NCBI GenBank assembly: GCA_051886215.1
Contig: JBJEXX010000003.1
Span: 1 to 26,739, forward strand
Direction: 5' to 3'
Source: JBJEXX01 sp051886215
Lineage (GTDB): Bacteria > Bacillota_I > Bacilli_A > RF39 > UBA660
Length of the DNA: 26,739 nucleotides
Below the pieces are notes generated by a model. The model had not been told where the DNA came from and ran no database searches. It saw only the letters and a program-made list of their open reading frames with translations. Positions within the stretch are counted from its first letter, which is position 1; every line of letters begins with the position of its first letter. Below are positions 14,350-22,036 of the stretch, piece after piece. The translations under genes were made by a program, and so were the position numbers.

Positions 14350-15207
14350 ATGAAAAATAATATTTATTTAATACTTAAATTATTAAAAGAAAAAATTGAA
14401 AAATTGGGATATTCAAGTGATTATATTGATATTAATAATAGTAATTTTGTTTATGTAGTTTCTAATTATTGTAAAGATATTTTAGATTATAATATTGTAA
14501 GTGATGTAAAAATGGTGCCTTTTTATATTGAATACGGAACTATGGAATATAGAGGAGATAACTTTTTTTTGAAATTTGGAGAGCGTTATCATAATTATTA
14601 TATATATTTACTTAAAAATGCTGGTGAAGATATTATATATAATTCTTTTATATTTAATGATGATAATTCTAAAATAGAAATATTTGATTGCTTATTAGAT
14701 AAAGATTATCTTGAAAAAATGTTTCTACTAGGTGAAGATAGTATAAAAAAACCACTAACAGATACACAATATTTAAAAAATATTTTTTTACAAGTACATA
14801 GTCATTTAGAAAGGTCAAGAAATGAGCGAATTTTTCCAGATAAGTATGACAGATATGTTCTTGAAAAACAATCAAAAATTTTAATTGGTGTAAATCCAGA
14901 AACAAAGATTAATGGTTTAGTGCAAGAAAGTGACTATGTGGAATTTTTTCATGAATATATGGATTATCAAAAACCTAGATTTAATGTGGATTTAACAATT
15001 TCTGGTAACGAAAATAAGAATACAATTAAATATTTAAATATTAAAAAATATGAAGATAATAATTTAGTATATAATAAGAATTTTGAAGATTATAATGAAA
15101 GTAGTTATATGTATTTATTTGAGGAAGCTAAAAATGAAATAGATGATAAAAATAAAATGAAACAACTTCTTAAAGTTCTTGATACATTAAATATGGATAA
15201 AAAATAA
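14350..15207 (+). CDS. hypothetical protein (orphan)
   Basis: This 285-residue soluble-looking protein is not recognised. It is rich in Tyr, Asp and Asn with strand-like segments (MVPFYIEYGTMEYRGDNFF, YHNYYIYLL) in the first half. The central region contains QVHSHLERSRNERIFPDKY, and the C-terminus is a helical acidic-basic tail. There is no signal or membrane segment. The gene has its own promoter and terminator and uses a GGGGG-type ribosome-binding site, as do the orphans at 3415 and 25524. No sequence kinship with those is evident by eye. Confidence 0.8.
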   Translation: MKNNIYLILKLLKEKIEKLGYSSDYIDINNSNFVYVVSNYCKDILDYNIVSDVKMVPFYIEYGTMEYRGDNFFLKFGERYHNYYIYLLKNAGEDIIYNSFIFNDDNSKIEIFDCLLDKDYLEKMFLLGEDSIKKPLTDTQYLKNIFLQVHSHLERSRNERIFPDKYDRYVLEKQSKILIGVNPETKINGLVQESDYVEFFHEYMDYQKPRFNVDLTISGNENKNTIKYLNIKKYEDNNLVYNKNFEDYNESSYMYLFEEAKNEIDDKNKMKQLLKVLDTLNMDKK

Positions 15208-15241
15208 GAAAGAAGGAAGAATTTGCCTTTTTTCTTTTTTT
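15206..15241 (+). terminator. intrinsic terminator of the 14350 gene
   Basis: AAGAAAGAAGG (15206-15216) pairs with CCTTTTTTCTT (15226-15236) with one G-U pair, followed by T's to 15241. The 5' arm starts within the stop codon. Confidence 0.8.
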
Positions 15242-15244
15242 ATG

Positions 15245-15253
15245 TGTTATAAT
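15245..15253 (+). promoter_or_regulatory. extended -10 promoter of mutS
   Basis: TGT followed by TATAAT (15248-15253) lies 4 bases after the terminator T-run. TTGCCT (15223-15228) is the best -35, but its 19-bp spacing is long. A start near 15260 would leave about 11 nt of leader, just enough for AGGTGG. Confidence 0.65.
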
Positions 15254-15270
15254 AATTAACAGGTGGTAAA

Positions 15271-17814
15271 ATGAAACGCAGTGAAGTAGATAGAGAAAAA
15301 ATATCTCCAATGATGAAACAATATTTAGAAATAAAAGATAAATATGAAGATAGTATTATCTTTTTTAGACTTGGGGACTTTTATGAAATGTTTTTTGAAG
15401 ATGCAGTTATCGCAAGTCGTGAATTAGAGCTTACTTTAACTGGTAAGAATGCTGGACTTGATGAAAGAGTTCCTATGTGTGGTGTTCCTCATCATGCCTA
15501 TAGCGGTTATTTAGATAAATTGATTGATAAAGGATATAAAGTTGCCATATGTGAACAGTTAAGTGATCCTAAAGATAAAAAAATGGTGGAGAGAGATGTT
15601 ATCCAAGTAGTAACTAAAGGTACTAGATTAGATACTTCTTTGAATGCTCATGATTTTAATTTTATAGGTAATATTTATGATTTTGAATATTGCTATGGAG
15701 TTAGTTATACGGATATTTCAACTGGGTGCTTTTATTCTTTTATAATTGATTATGATAAAGATAAATTAATAAAAGAAATCATTAATAAAAATATAAAAGA
15801 ATTGATAGTTAATTCTAAGATAGATAGAGTTTTAATTAATGATTTAAGAAAAAATTATAATATTTTAGTTACTATACGTGACGATTTAATAGAAGAAGAT
15901 ACTTATGATTATATTTATAAAGATTTAAATGATATTAGATTAATTACCACAGTAAAACATTTACTTAGTTATTTAGTTGATACTAAAAAAGGAAATTTAT
16001 CACATTTACAAGTATGTGAGAAAGTAAATTTAGAACAATATTTAAAATTTGATATTCATACTAAAAATAATTTAGAATTGACAGAAACAATTAGAAATAA
16101 AGATAAAATGTATTCTTTATTATGGTTGCTTGATAAAACTAAAACTGCGATGGGGAGTAGATTATTAAAATTTAATATAGAAAATCCTCTAATTGATAAA
16201 AATGAATTAAATAGAAGATATTCTATTATAGAAAAATTACTTACAGAATTTATATTAAAAGATGAACTTAGAGAGTTACTTGATGAAGTTTATGATCTTG
16301 AAAGATTATCTTCACGTATAAGTTATGGTAATTTAAATGCTAGGGATTTAATACAACTTCGTAATTCTTTAAAAGTATTGCCTGAGATACATAAAATACT
16401 AGATGAATTAAATTTTGATAAAAACATTGAAACTTTAGATGAAGTTTATGATTTAATTAATAGTTCTATTAATGAGGATGCTCCTATATCTATAAAAGAA
16501 GGAAATATAATAAAAGATGGTTATGATAAGGAACTTGATGAATTAAAAGATATAAGAAGAAATTCTAAAAATTATATATTAAGTATTGAAAACAAAGAAA
16601 AAGAACGTACTGGTATTAAAGGATTAAAGATAGGATTTAATAAAGTATTTGGTTATTTTATTGAAGTTAGTCAAGGTAATATTCCTTTAATAAAAGATGA
16701 ATTTGGATATATTAGAAAACAAACTTTAAGTAATTGTGAAAGATTTATTACTCCGGAATTAAAAGAAAAAGAAAATATTATTTTAAACGCTGAAGAAAAA
16801 ATAATGAATTTAGAATATCAAATATTTATTAATATTCGTGATGAAATTAGAAAATATATTGGAAAGATTCAAAAAACATCCAAAATTATCGCAGAGATTG
16901 ATATGATGCTTTCTTTGGCTATAGTTGCCGAAGAAAATAATTATATTAAACCTAATTTAGTAGATAATCATTCTATAAAAATAGAAAGTGGTCGTCACCC
17001 AGTAGTTGAGAAAGTTAATAAAAGTAATTATGTAGCGAATGATATAATAATGGGTGAAGGAATAGATATTTTACTTATAACTGGTCCGAATATGGCTGGT
17101 AAATCTACTTATATGAGACAATTAGCGATTATTGTTATAATGGCACAAATAGGTAGTTTTGTTCCGTGTAAGAGTTGTTCAATGCCTGTATTTAATAAAA
17201 TATTTACACGTATCGGAGCAAGTGATGACTTAGTTAGTGGAGAAAGTACTTTCATGGTTGAAATGAAAGAAGCTAATAATGCATTACAAGACGCAAATGA
17301 GGATAGTTTGATTTTGTTTGATGAATTAGGAAGAGGTACCGCAACATATGATGGAATGAGTTTAGCGCAAGCAATCTTAGAATATATACATGACAATATA
17401 CATGCGAAAACTTTATTTTCTACTCATTATCATGAGCTTACATCCTTGTCTCAAACACTCCCTAATTTAAAAAATGTTCATGTTTCAGCTAGTGAAGAAG
17501 ATGGAAAAATTACTTTCTTACACAAAATTAAAAGTGGTGCTATAGATAAAAGTTATGGAATTCATGTTGCGTCACTTGCTAATCTTCCTAAAACTTTAAT
17601 TAAAAGAGCTGAAGAAATTCTTGATGTATATGAACATAAAAAACAACCAAAACCAACTTTTACTCAAACTACTTTATTTACAGAAGTTGAAGAAGATGTG
17701 AAAGAAAAATCCATCGTTGAAGAAAAATTAGAAAAAATAGATCCCCTTACGATAACTCCAATAGAAGCTTTAAATATTTTAAATGATTTAAAAAAAGATT
17801 TAAATAAGAAATAA
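15271..17814 (+). CDS. mutS: DNA mismatch repair protein MutS
   Basis: The 847 residues are normal for MutS, the mismatch-sensing ATPase. The mismatch-reading Phe-X-Glu motif is F37-Y38-E39 in RLGDFYEMFFEDA. Connector, lever and clamp regions follow. The ABC-type ATPase has Walker A TGPNMAGKST (K611), Walker B with D684-E685 (DELGRGTATYDG) and the STHYHELTSL helix. A variable Lys/Glu-rich linker and a short C-terminal ITPIEALNILNDLKK domain close the protein. The start is fixed by AGGTGG 4 nt upstream of ATG and the promoter 18 nt away. Usually mutL follows. Here a perfect terminator follows, so mutL must be elsewhere or absent. Confidence 0.97.
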   Translation: MKRSEVDREKISPMMKQYLEIKDKYEDSIIFFRLGDFYEMFFEDAVIASRELELTLTGKNAGLDERVPMCGVPHHAYSGYLDKLIDKGYKVAICEQLSDPKDKKMVERDVIQVVTKGTRLDTSLNAHDFNFIGNIYDFEYCYGVSYTDISTGCFYSFIIDYDKDKLIKEIINKNIKELIVNSKIDRVLINDLRKNYNILVTIRDDLIEEDTYDYIYKDLNDIRLITTVKHLLSYLVDTKKGNLSHLQVCEKVNLEQYLKFDIHTKNNLELTETIRNKDKMYSLLWLLDKTKTAMGSRLLKFNIENPLIDKNELNRRYSIIEKLLTEFILKDELRELLDEVYDLERLSSRISYGNLNARDLIQLRNSLKVLPEIHKILDELNFDKNIETLDEVYDLINSSINEDAPISIKEGNIIKDGYDKELDELKDIRRNSKNYILSIENKEKERTGIKGLKIGFNKVFGYFIEVSQGNIPLIKDEFGYIRKQTLSNCERFITPELKEKENIILNAEEKIMNLEYQIFINIRDEIRKYIGKIQKTSKIIAEIDMMLSLAIVAEENNYIKPNLVDNHSIKIESGRHPVVEKVNKSNYVANDIIMGEGIDILLITGPNMAGKSTYMRQLAIIVIMAQIGSFVPCKSCSMPVFNKIFTRIGASDDLVSGESTFMVEMKEANNALQDANEDSLILFDELGRGTATYDGMSLAQAILEYIHDNIHAKTLFSTHYHELTSLSQTLPNLKNVHVSASEEDGKITFLHKIKSGAIDKSYGIHVASLANLPKTLIKRAEEILDVYEHKKQPKPTFTQTTLFTEVEEDVKEKSIVEEKLEKIDPLTITPIEALNILNDLKKDLNKK

Positions 17815-17827
17815 AATTATATTAACT

Positions 17828-17858
17828 AAATTTAGTCTAGTAAAGACTAAATTTTTTT
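17828..17858 (+). terminator. intrinsic terminator of mutS
   Basis: A perfect 11-bp stem, AAATTTAGTCT (17828-17838) with AGACTAAATTT (17844-17854), has loop AGTAA and T's to 17858, where the next extended -10 begins. Confidence 0.88.
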
Positions 17859-17866
17859 GTTATAAT
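17858..17866 (+). promoter_or_regulatory. extended -10 promoter of the ABC transporter operon
   Basis: TGT followed by TATAAT (17861-17866). The T of TG is the last T of the terminator tract. No -35 match is seen at 17 bp, where the terminator loop lies. The leader is about 20 nt with GGTGAT at 17883-17888. Confidence 0.65.
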
Positions 17867-17892
17867 CAAAAAGAATAGTAGTGGTGATTTAG

Positions 17893-19635
17893 ATGGTAAG
17901 AGAGTATATTGGTTTTATTAAAAATTATATTAATTTAGCTAAAATTAAGACTAAATATATGATAATAATTATTGTTTCGGCTTTAATATATAAAGGTTTC
18001 TATGTTCTAGTACCTCTTATTGGTTCTTTAATTATAAAATATTTAGAACTAGGAAATAATAACATGGTATATGTTTGTTTATTTGCTTATTTTATGTCTT
18101 ATTTATTATATAATGCTTCACTTTATATAAATTATAAAGTATATGGTTATAATATGAATTATTATTATGATTTGATGCAAACAAGAGTATTAAATAAATT
18201 ATCTACAGTTGATAGTGGCTTTAATAAAGTTATTAGTAAAGGTAGACTTATGAATTCTATTAATGGTCATATTATAGATATAGGGGATATGAATGATGAA
18301 ATAAGTGAGACTATCACTGGTTTAATTCAAGTTATTGCGGTTTTTGTAATAGTTGGGTTTAAAAATATTTATGTTTGTTTGATATTACTATTATTTGCGG
18401 TTATATATACTGTTTATACTATACATTTTGATAAACTAGTAAATGTATATAATGAGAGAGTTATTTACCAAGATGATAAATTTAGTAATTTATTACAGCA
18501 GATATCTACCGGGTTACAAGAAATAAAAACATTTAATATGTTAGATAAATTGTTTTCTAAAATAAAAATAATTCACTCAAATTTTAATAAAAATTATTCT
18601 AAAAAAAGAGACTATATTACAATGCGTGATAATAATGTTAAATATATTAATTATGGTTTTAGAGTAATTCTTTATATTATTATGATAACTCTTATGATGA
18701 ATGATGTTATTGGTCTTGATGTTTTGATATTAGTTATTTCATATCATAGTTATATTATTGAATATATTGGCGACTTGATGAGTAATTTAGAAACTATTAG
18801 AGAAGTTAATGTAAAAGTAAATAGAGTAAATGATATTTTAAATTATAAAAGTAGTTTTGTAGAATATGGTAATCTTACTGTGGATGAAATATTTGGTAGT
18901 ATTGAATTTAAAAATGTAAGTTATAGTATCAAAAACAAACAAATATTAAAAAATATTAATCTTAAAGTAGATCATAATAAAGTATTAGCAATAGTAGGTG
19001 AAGCTGGTAGTGGTAAGACAACGTTGTTTAATTTATTGCTTAGAATCATAGAACAAGATCAGGGAACTATTACTATTGATAATATTGATATTAGAGAATT
19101 TAGTAAAGATTTATATACCAATACAGTTGCGGTTATTAATCAAAGACCATTTATTTTTAATATGAGTATTAGAAAAAATTTAGCATTTGTAGATAATAAT
19201 TTAGATAGACAAATGGAAGCTTGTAAAACAACTGGTATCCATGATTTTATTATGAGTCTTTCTAAAGGATATGATACGGAATTATTAGAAGATGGTAAAA
19301 ATGTTTCTGGTGGACAAAAACAAATGATATCTATTGCCAGAACATTACTTACTGATTGTGAAATATTATTACTTGATGATATAACAACTTCTCTTGATCC
19401 TGATACTGCGACATTTATTCCAAAACTTATTAAAAATTTAAAGAAAGATCATACTATTTTAATGATAACTAAAAAACCAGATCTTATGAAATTAGCAGAT
19501 AGAATAATAGTACTTGATAATGGTAAAATTGTTGGTGATGGTACTCATAAAGAATTAATAGAAAATAATGAAATTTATCAAGTTCTACAATCTAGAAAAT
19601 CTCCAAGTAGAATCGGGGTGTTTGATGATGTTTAA
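17893..19635 (+). CDS. ABC exporter half-transporter, degenerate-site subunit
   Basis: This 580-residue fused permease-ATPase has six predicted membrane helices in about the first 320 residues and a nucleotide-binding domain after that. Walker A is GEAGSGKTT (K375). The signature is intact as VSGGQ (471-475). Walker B ends in D495-D496 (LLLDDITTSLD), so the catalytic Glu is replaced by Asp. The H-loop His is Lys527 (MITKKPDLM). These changes disable hydrolysis at its own Walker site in known heterodimeric exporters. It overlaps the next ABC gene by 8 nt, whose motifs are complementary, so together they should form a heterodimer. The substrate is unknown. Many such exporters move drugs, lipids or peptides, and no peptide or modification gene is nearby. 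Confidence 0.95.
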   Translation: MVREYIGFIKNYINLAKIKTKYMIIIIVSALIYKGFYVLVPLIGSLIIKYLELGNNNMVYVCLFAYFMSYLLYNASLYINYKVYGYNMNYYYDLMQTRVLNKLSTVDSGFNKVISKGRLMNSINGHIIDIGDMNDEISETITGLIQVIAVFVIVGFKNIYVCLILLLFAVIYTVYTIHFDKLVNVYNERVIYQDDKFSNLLQQISTGLQEIKTFNMLDKLFSKIKIIHSNFNKNYSKKRDYITMRDNNVKYINYGFRVILYIIMITLMMNDVIGLDVLILVISYHSYIIEYIGDLMSNLETIREVNVKVNRVNDILNYKSSFVEYGNLTVDEIFGSIEFKNVSYSIKNKQILKNINLKVDHNKVLAIVGEAGSGKTTLFNLLLRIIEQDQGTITIDNIDIREFSKDLYTNTVAVINQRPFIFNMSIRKNLAFVDNNLDRQMEACKTTGIHDFIMSLSKGYDTELLEDGKNVSGGQKQMISIARTLLTDCEILLLDDITTSLDPDTATFIPKLIKNLKKDHTILMITKKPDLMKLADRIIVLDNGKIVGDGTHKELIENNEIYQVLQSRKSPSRIGVFDDV

Positions 19636-21334
19636 AAGATTTTATTTAATAGTAAAGAAATATTTTGGTTTTAAAGCTGATAGTAAGAAAAGATTATTAG
19701 AGTTATTTGTTACTTCATTATTTGCTAGAGTGTCTTTATTGACATTGCCATTTATAGCTTCCAAGATAGTATCTTTAGTAACTGATAAAAATTATAAGTA
19801 TGCCTTTATTTATGTTTTTGTATTTGGAATTTGTTCTTATATAGCCACTTTTTTACATAGTTTAAACTATAATGCCTATAAAAAACACGCAATATATACA
19901 CATAATAATTTACAAGATATGATAGTTAATAAAGTTACTACTTATGATGAAGATTTTTCTAAAAACATATCTAAATCTTTTATTATAAATACAGCTTTCC
20001 AAGATGTAGGAAATGTTATGCAGATACCTGATATATTATTTGATAGTATCAATTATTTAATAAATATTGTTATTTCAATGATTATATTATTAAAAGTTAA
20101 TTGGATAGTCGGAATAATTATGTTGATAGTTGTATCATTTGCGTTTATATATACTGCTTATAATTTAAAATATAGAGAATATTATTTAAGTGGTCAAAGA
20201 AAATATCAAGATAAAATATCTTCTTTATTAGGAGAAGTTTTAGATGGTGGTAAAGAAATTCAAGCTTTTAATATGGAAGAAGATTTAAATAAATATTTGG
20301 AAACTTATAAAAGATATTGGCGCAAGAATTATTTTAGAAAAAGACGTTATCAAGATAGAGTTGGGGTTATTAGTGATGCTTTTATTGAATTCTTTAAAGT
20401 ATTTTTATATGTTTTCTTTGCAATATTAATTTTACAAGGAAAATATGATATTGCGGCATTAGTTTTAGTTATAGGATATGTAGAAGATGTTGAAAATTAT
20501 TTTTGGTATATAAAAGAAAAACTTGGTAGTTTATCTAGTATGTCTACTAGAGTTGATAGAATTTACAAATTACTTAATTATAATCAAAGAAATATGATTT
20601 CTTTTGGTGATTATGATAATGATGATATAGAAGGTAATATAGAGTTTAAAAACGTGTCTTTAACCTATGAAAAAGAAGAAGTTTTAAAAAATGTTAGTTT
20701 CAATCTTAAACCTAATAGTTTTACGGCAATAGTTGGAAAGAGTGGAAGTGGTAAATCAACAATATTTAGAGCTTTGCTTCGTTTATATAAAGTTACTAAA
20801 GGAGCTATTTTCTTAGATGGAATTAATATATATGATTATAATAAAGAAGTTTATTCATCAAATGTATCTATAGTAACTCAGAAACCATTTATTTTTGAAA
20901 TGAGTATTAGAGAAAATTTGAGTTTAGTAGACTCTAATGTTAATAACCAAATAAAAGCCTGTAAAAAGGTGGGTGTACATGATGCTATTATGAAATTACC
21001 AGAAGGTTATAATACTAAATTAATTGCTAATGGTGATAATATTTCAACAGGAGAAAAACAGTTATTATCACTTGCCAGAACTCTTCTTTCAAAATCTGAA
21101 GTATTATTATTTGATGAAGTTACTTCAAGTTTAGATCTACAAACTTCAAAACAAGTAATGAAAATATTGAAATCTTTAAAAAAAGATCATACTATTTTAA
21201 TGATTACTCATAAACCAATGTTAATGAAACTTGCAGATGATATTTTAGTTATAGATAAAGGTAGATTAGTTGGAAGAGGTAATCATAAAACATTAATAAA
21301 AAATAATAAATATTATCAAACTTTACAAAAATAA
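19628..21334 (+). CDS. ABC exporter half-transporter, catalytic-site subunit
   Basis: This 568-residue permease-ATPase has six predicted helices, then a nucleotide-binding domain with Walker A GKSGSGKST (K376), Walker B with D496-E497 (LLFDEVTSSLD) and H-loop H528 (MITHKPMLM), all canonical. The signature is degenerate: ISTGE (472-476) instead of LSGGQ. Its Walker site pairs with the intact signature of the upstream partner to form the active ATP site. A longer frame begins at 19568, but GGGGTG (19615-19620) lies inside it. ATG codons follow at 19625 and 19628, and 19628 has the better 7-nt spacing. The 8-nt overlap with the partner implies coupled translation and fixed stoichiometry. Confidence 0.95.
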   Translation: MFKRFYLIVKKYFGFKADSKKRLLELFVTSLFARVSLLTLPFIASKIVSLVTDKNYKYAFIYVFVFGICSYIATFLHSLNYNAYKKHAIYTHNNLQDMIVNKVTTYDEDFSKNISKSFIINTAFQDVGNVMQIPDILFDSINYLINIVISMIILLKVNWIVGIIMLIVVSFAFIYTAYNLKYREYYLSGQRKYQDKISSLLGEVLDGGKEIQAFNMEEDLNKYLETYKRYWRKNYFRKRRYQDRVGVISDAFIEFFKVFLYVFFAILILQGKYDIAALVLVIGYVEDVENYFWYIKEKLGSLSSMSTRVDRIYKLLNYNQRNMISFGDYDNDDIEGNIEFKNVSLTYEKEEVLKNVSFNLKPNSFTAIVGKSGSGKSTIFRALLRLYKVTKGAIFLDGINIYDYNKEVYSSNVSIVTQKPFIFEMSIRENLSLVDSNVNNQIKACKKVGVHDAIMKLPEGYNTKLIANGDNISTGEKQLLSLARTLLSKSEVLLFDEVTSSLDLQTSKQVMKILKSLKKDHTILMITHKPMLMKLADDILVIDKGRLVGRGNHKTLIKNNKYYQTLQK

Positions 21335-21396
21335 AAGAGATTAATAAAGACTATTTTCTTTAATTAGAATTTTATCTTTATTTGAAATCTCTTTTT
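21334..21396. terminator. long bidirectional terminator hairpin, ABC operon / lipoprotein gene
   Basis: AAAGAGATT plus AATAAAGA (21334-21350) pairs over 17 bp with TCTTTATT (21375-21382) and AATCTCTTT (21386-21394), with a 3-nt bulge (21383-21385) and a 24-nt loop. It is followed on plus by CTTTTTC and on minus by TTATTTTTGTAA. Its left arm contains the lipoprotein stop codon, and the whole right arm is coding sequence of that gene. Confidence 0.65.
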
Positions 21397-21880
21397 CATA
21401 TTCATTAGATATTATCTTATATAAGTTTTCTATATCTTCTTTTGTATAATTATTTTTATATAGTTCTTCATGTTCATCTATATAATCAGAAAGTAAGACT
21501 GCGCTTTCTATATCTTTTCCAGCTGCTATCCAGTAAGCATCTTCAGCTCTATCATAGGTTACTTGACCGAGAACTTGTCCCTTTCCAAATACATCTACAT
21601 AATAATAATTCTTAACATCAAGCGTATACTTATCAAAAGTTGTATATTTAGTCATTTTTGTTTCTCCATCTGTATATTTTATTACTGCCCATTTATATAA
21701 ATCTATATTTTTAAAAGTTACAAATGTTTCTTCATAATTAATTGTACTTGATATAGATTCTGGTTCTATTATAATTGGTGTTTTATCACTACAACCTGAT
21801 AGAGTAGTTAGTATTAAACCAGTAGATATACTTACTTCCAAAAATCTATTTATTGTTTTTTTGTTTAAATTTATATTCAT
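21341..21880 (-). CDS. small lipoprotein, unknown function
   Basis: This 179-residue protein has a type II signal peptide: basic N-region (NKKTINR), apolar core and lipobox L27-S28-G29-C30, so it would be anchored on the outer face of the membrane through Cys30. The body has strand-like repeats around aromatic residues (TFVTFKNIDLYKWAVIKYTD, YYYVDVFGKGQVLGQVTYDR) and an acidic/Lys helical C-terminus. The domain is not recognised. It has a consensus promoter on the minus strand and AAGAAGAG before the ATG. It converges on the ABC operon, sharing a hairpin terminator, so it is a separate transcription unit rather than the transporter's binding protein. Confidence 0.85.
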   Translation of the reverse strand: MNINLNKKTINRFLEVSISTGLILTTLSGCSDKTPIIIEPESISSTINYEETFVTFKNIDLYKWAVIKYTDGETKMTKYTTFDKYTLDVKNYYYVDVFGKGQVLGQVTYDRAEDAYWIAAGKDIESAVLLSDYIDEHEELYKNNYTKEDIENLYKIISNEYEKEISNKDKILIKENSLY

Positions 21881-21906
21881 AAAATCTCTTCTTTCATAGC
21901 TAAAAA

Positions 21907-21935
21907 ATTATATTACTACAAAAAGATTTTGTCAA
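21907..21935 (-). promoter_or_regulatory. consensus promoter of the lipoprotein gene
   Basis: On the minus strand TTGACA (21935-21930), a 17-bp spacer and TATAAT (21912-21907) give a perfect match to both sigma-A hexamers and spacing. The predicted leader is about 20 nt. Confidence 0.9.
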
Positions 21936-21969
21936 TATGTAAATCTTTATAGTTTTTAATTATAATATT

Positions 21970-21978
21970 TGATATAAT
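21970..21978 (+). promoter_or_regulatory. extended -10 promoter of the ada operon
   Basis: TGA followed by TATAAT (21973-21978). The -35 is poor. The leader of about 52 nt is the longest predicted in the window and contains the small inverted repeat AGATAT-TT-ATATCT. The promoter is divergent from the lipoprotein promoter, with -35 regions about 20 bp apart. Confidence 0.6.
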
Positions 21979-22036
21979 TTAGATGTAAGATGATAATTAA
22001 AGAATCTAGATATTTATATCTTATATAGGAGAAAGT

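Noticed and set aside
14669..14905. Antisense open frame within the 14350 gene, hydrophobic and Leu/Phe-rich
   Set aside because: The composition is what the complement of Lys/Glu codons gives; no start signals.
17109..17396. Antisense open frame within the mutS ATPase region
   Set aside because: Opposite the most conserved part of mutS; no start signals.
19568..19627. Longer start of the second ABC gene inside the first
   Set aside because: The extra 20 residues have no family counterpart, and GGGGTG precedes the ATG at 19628.
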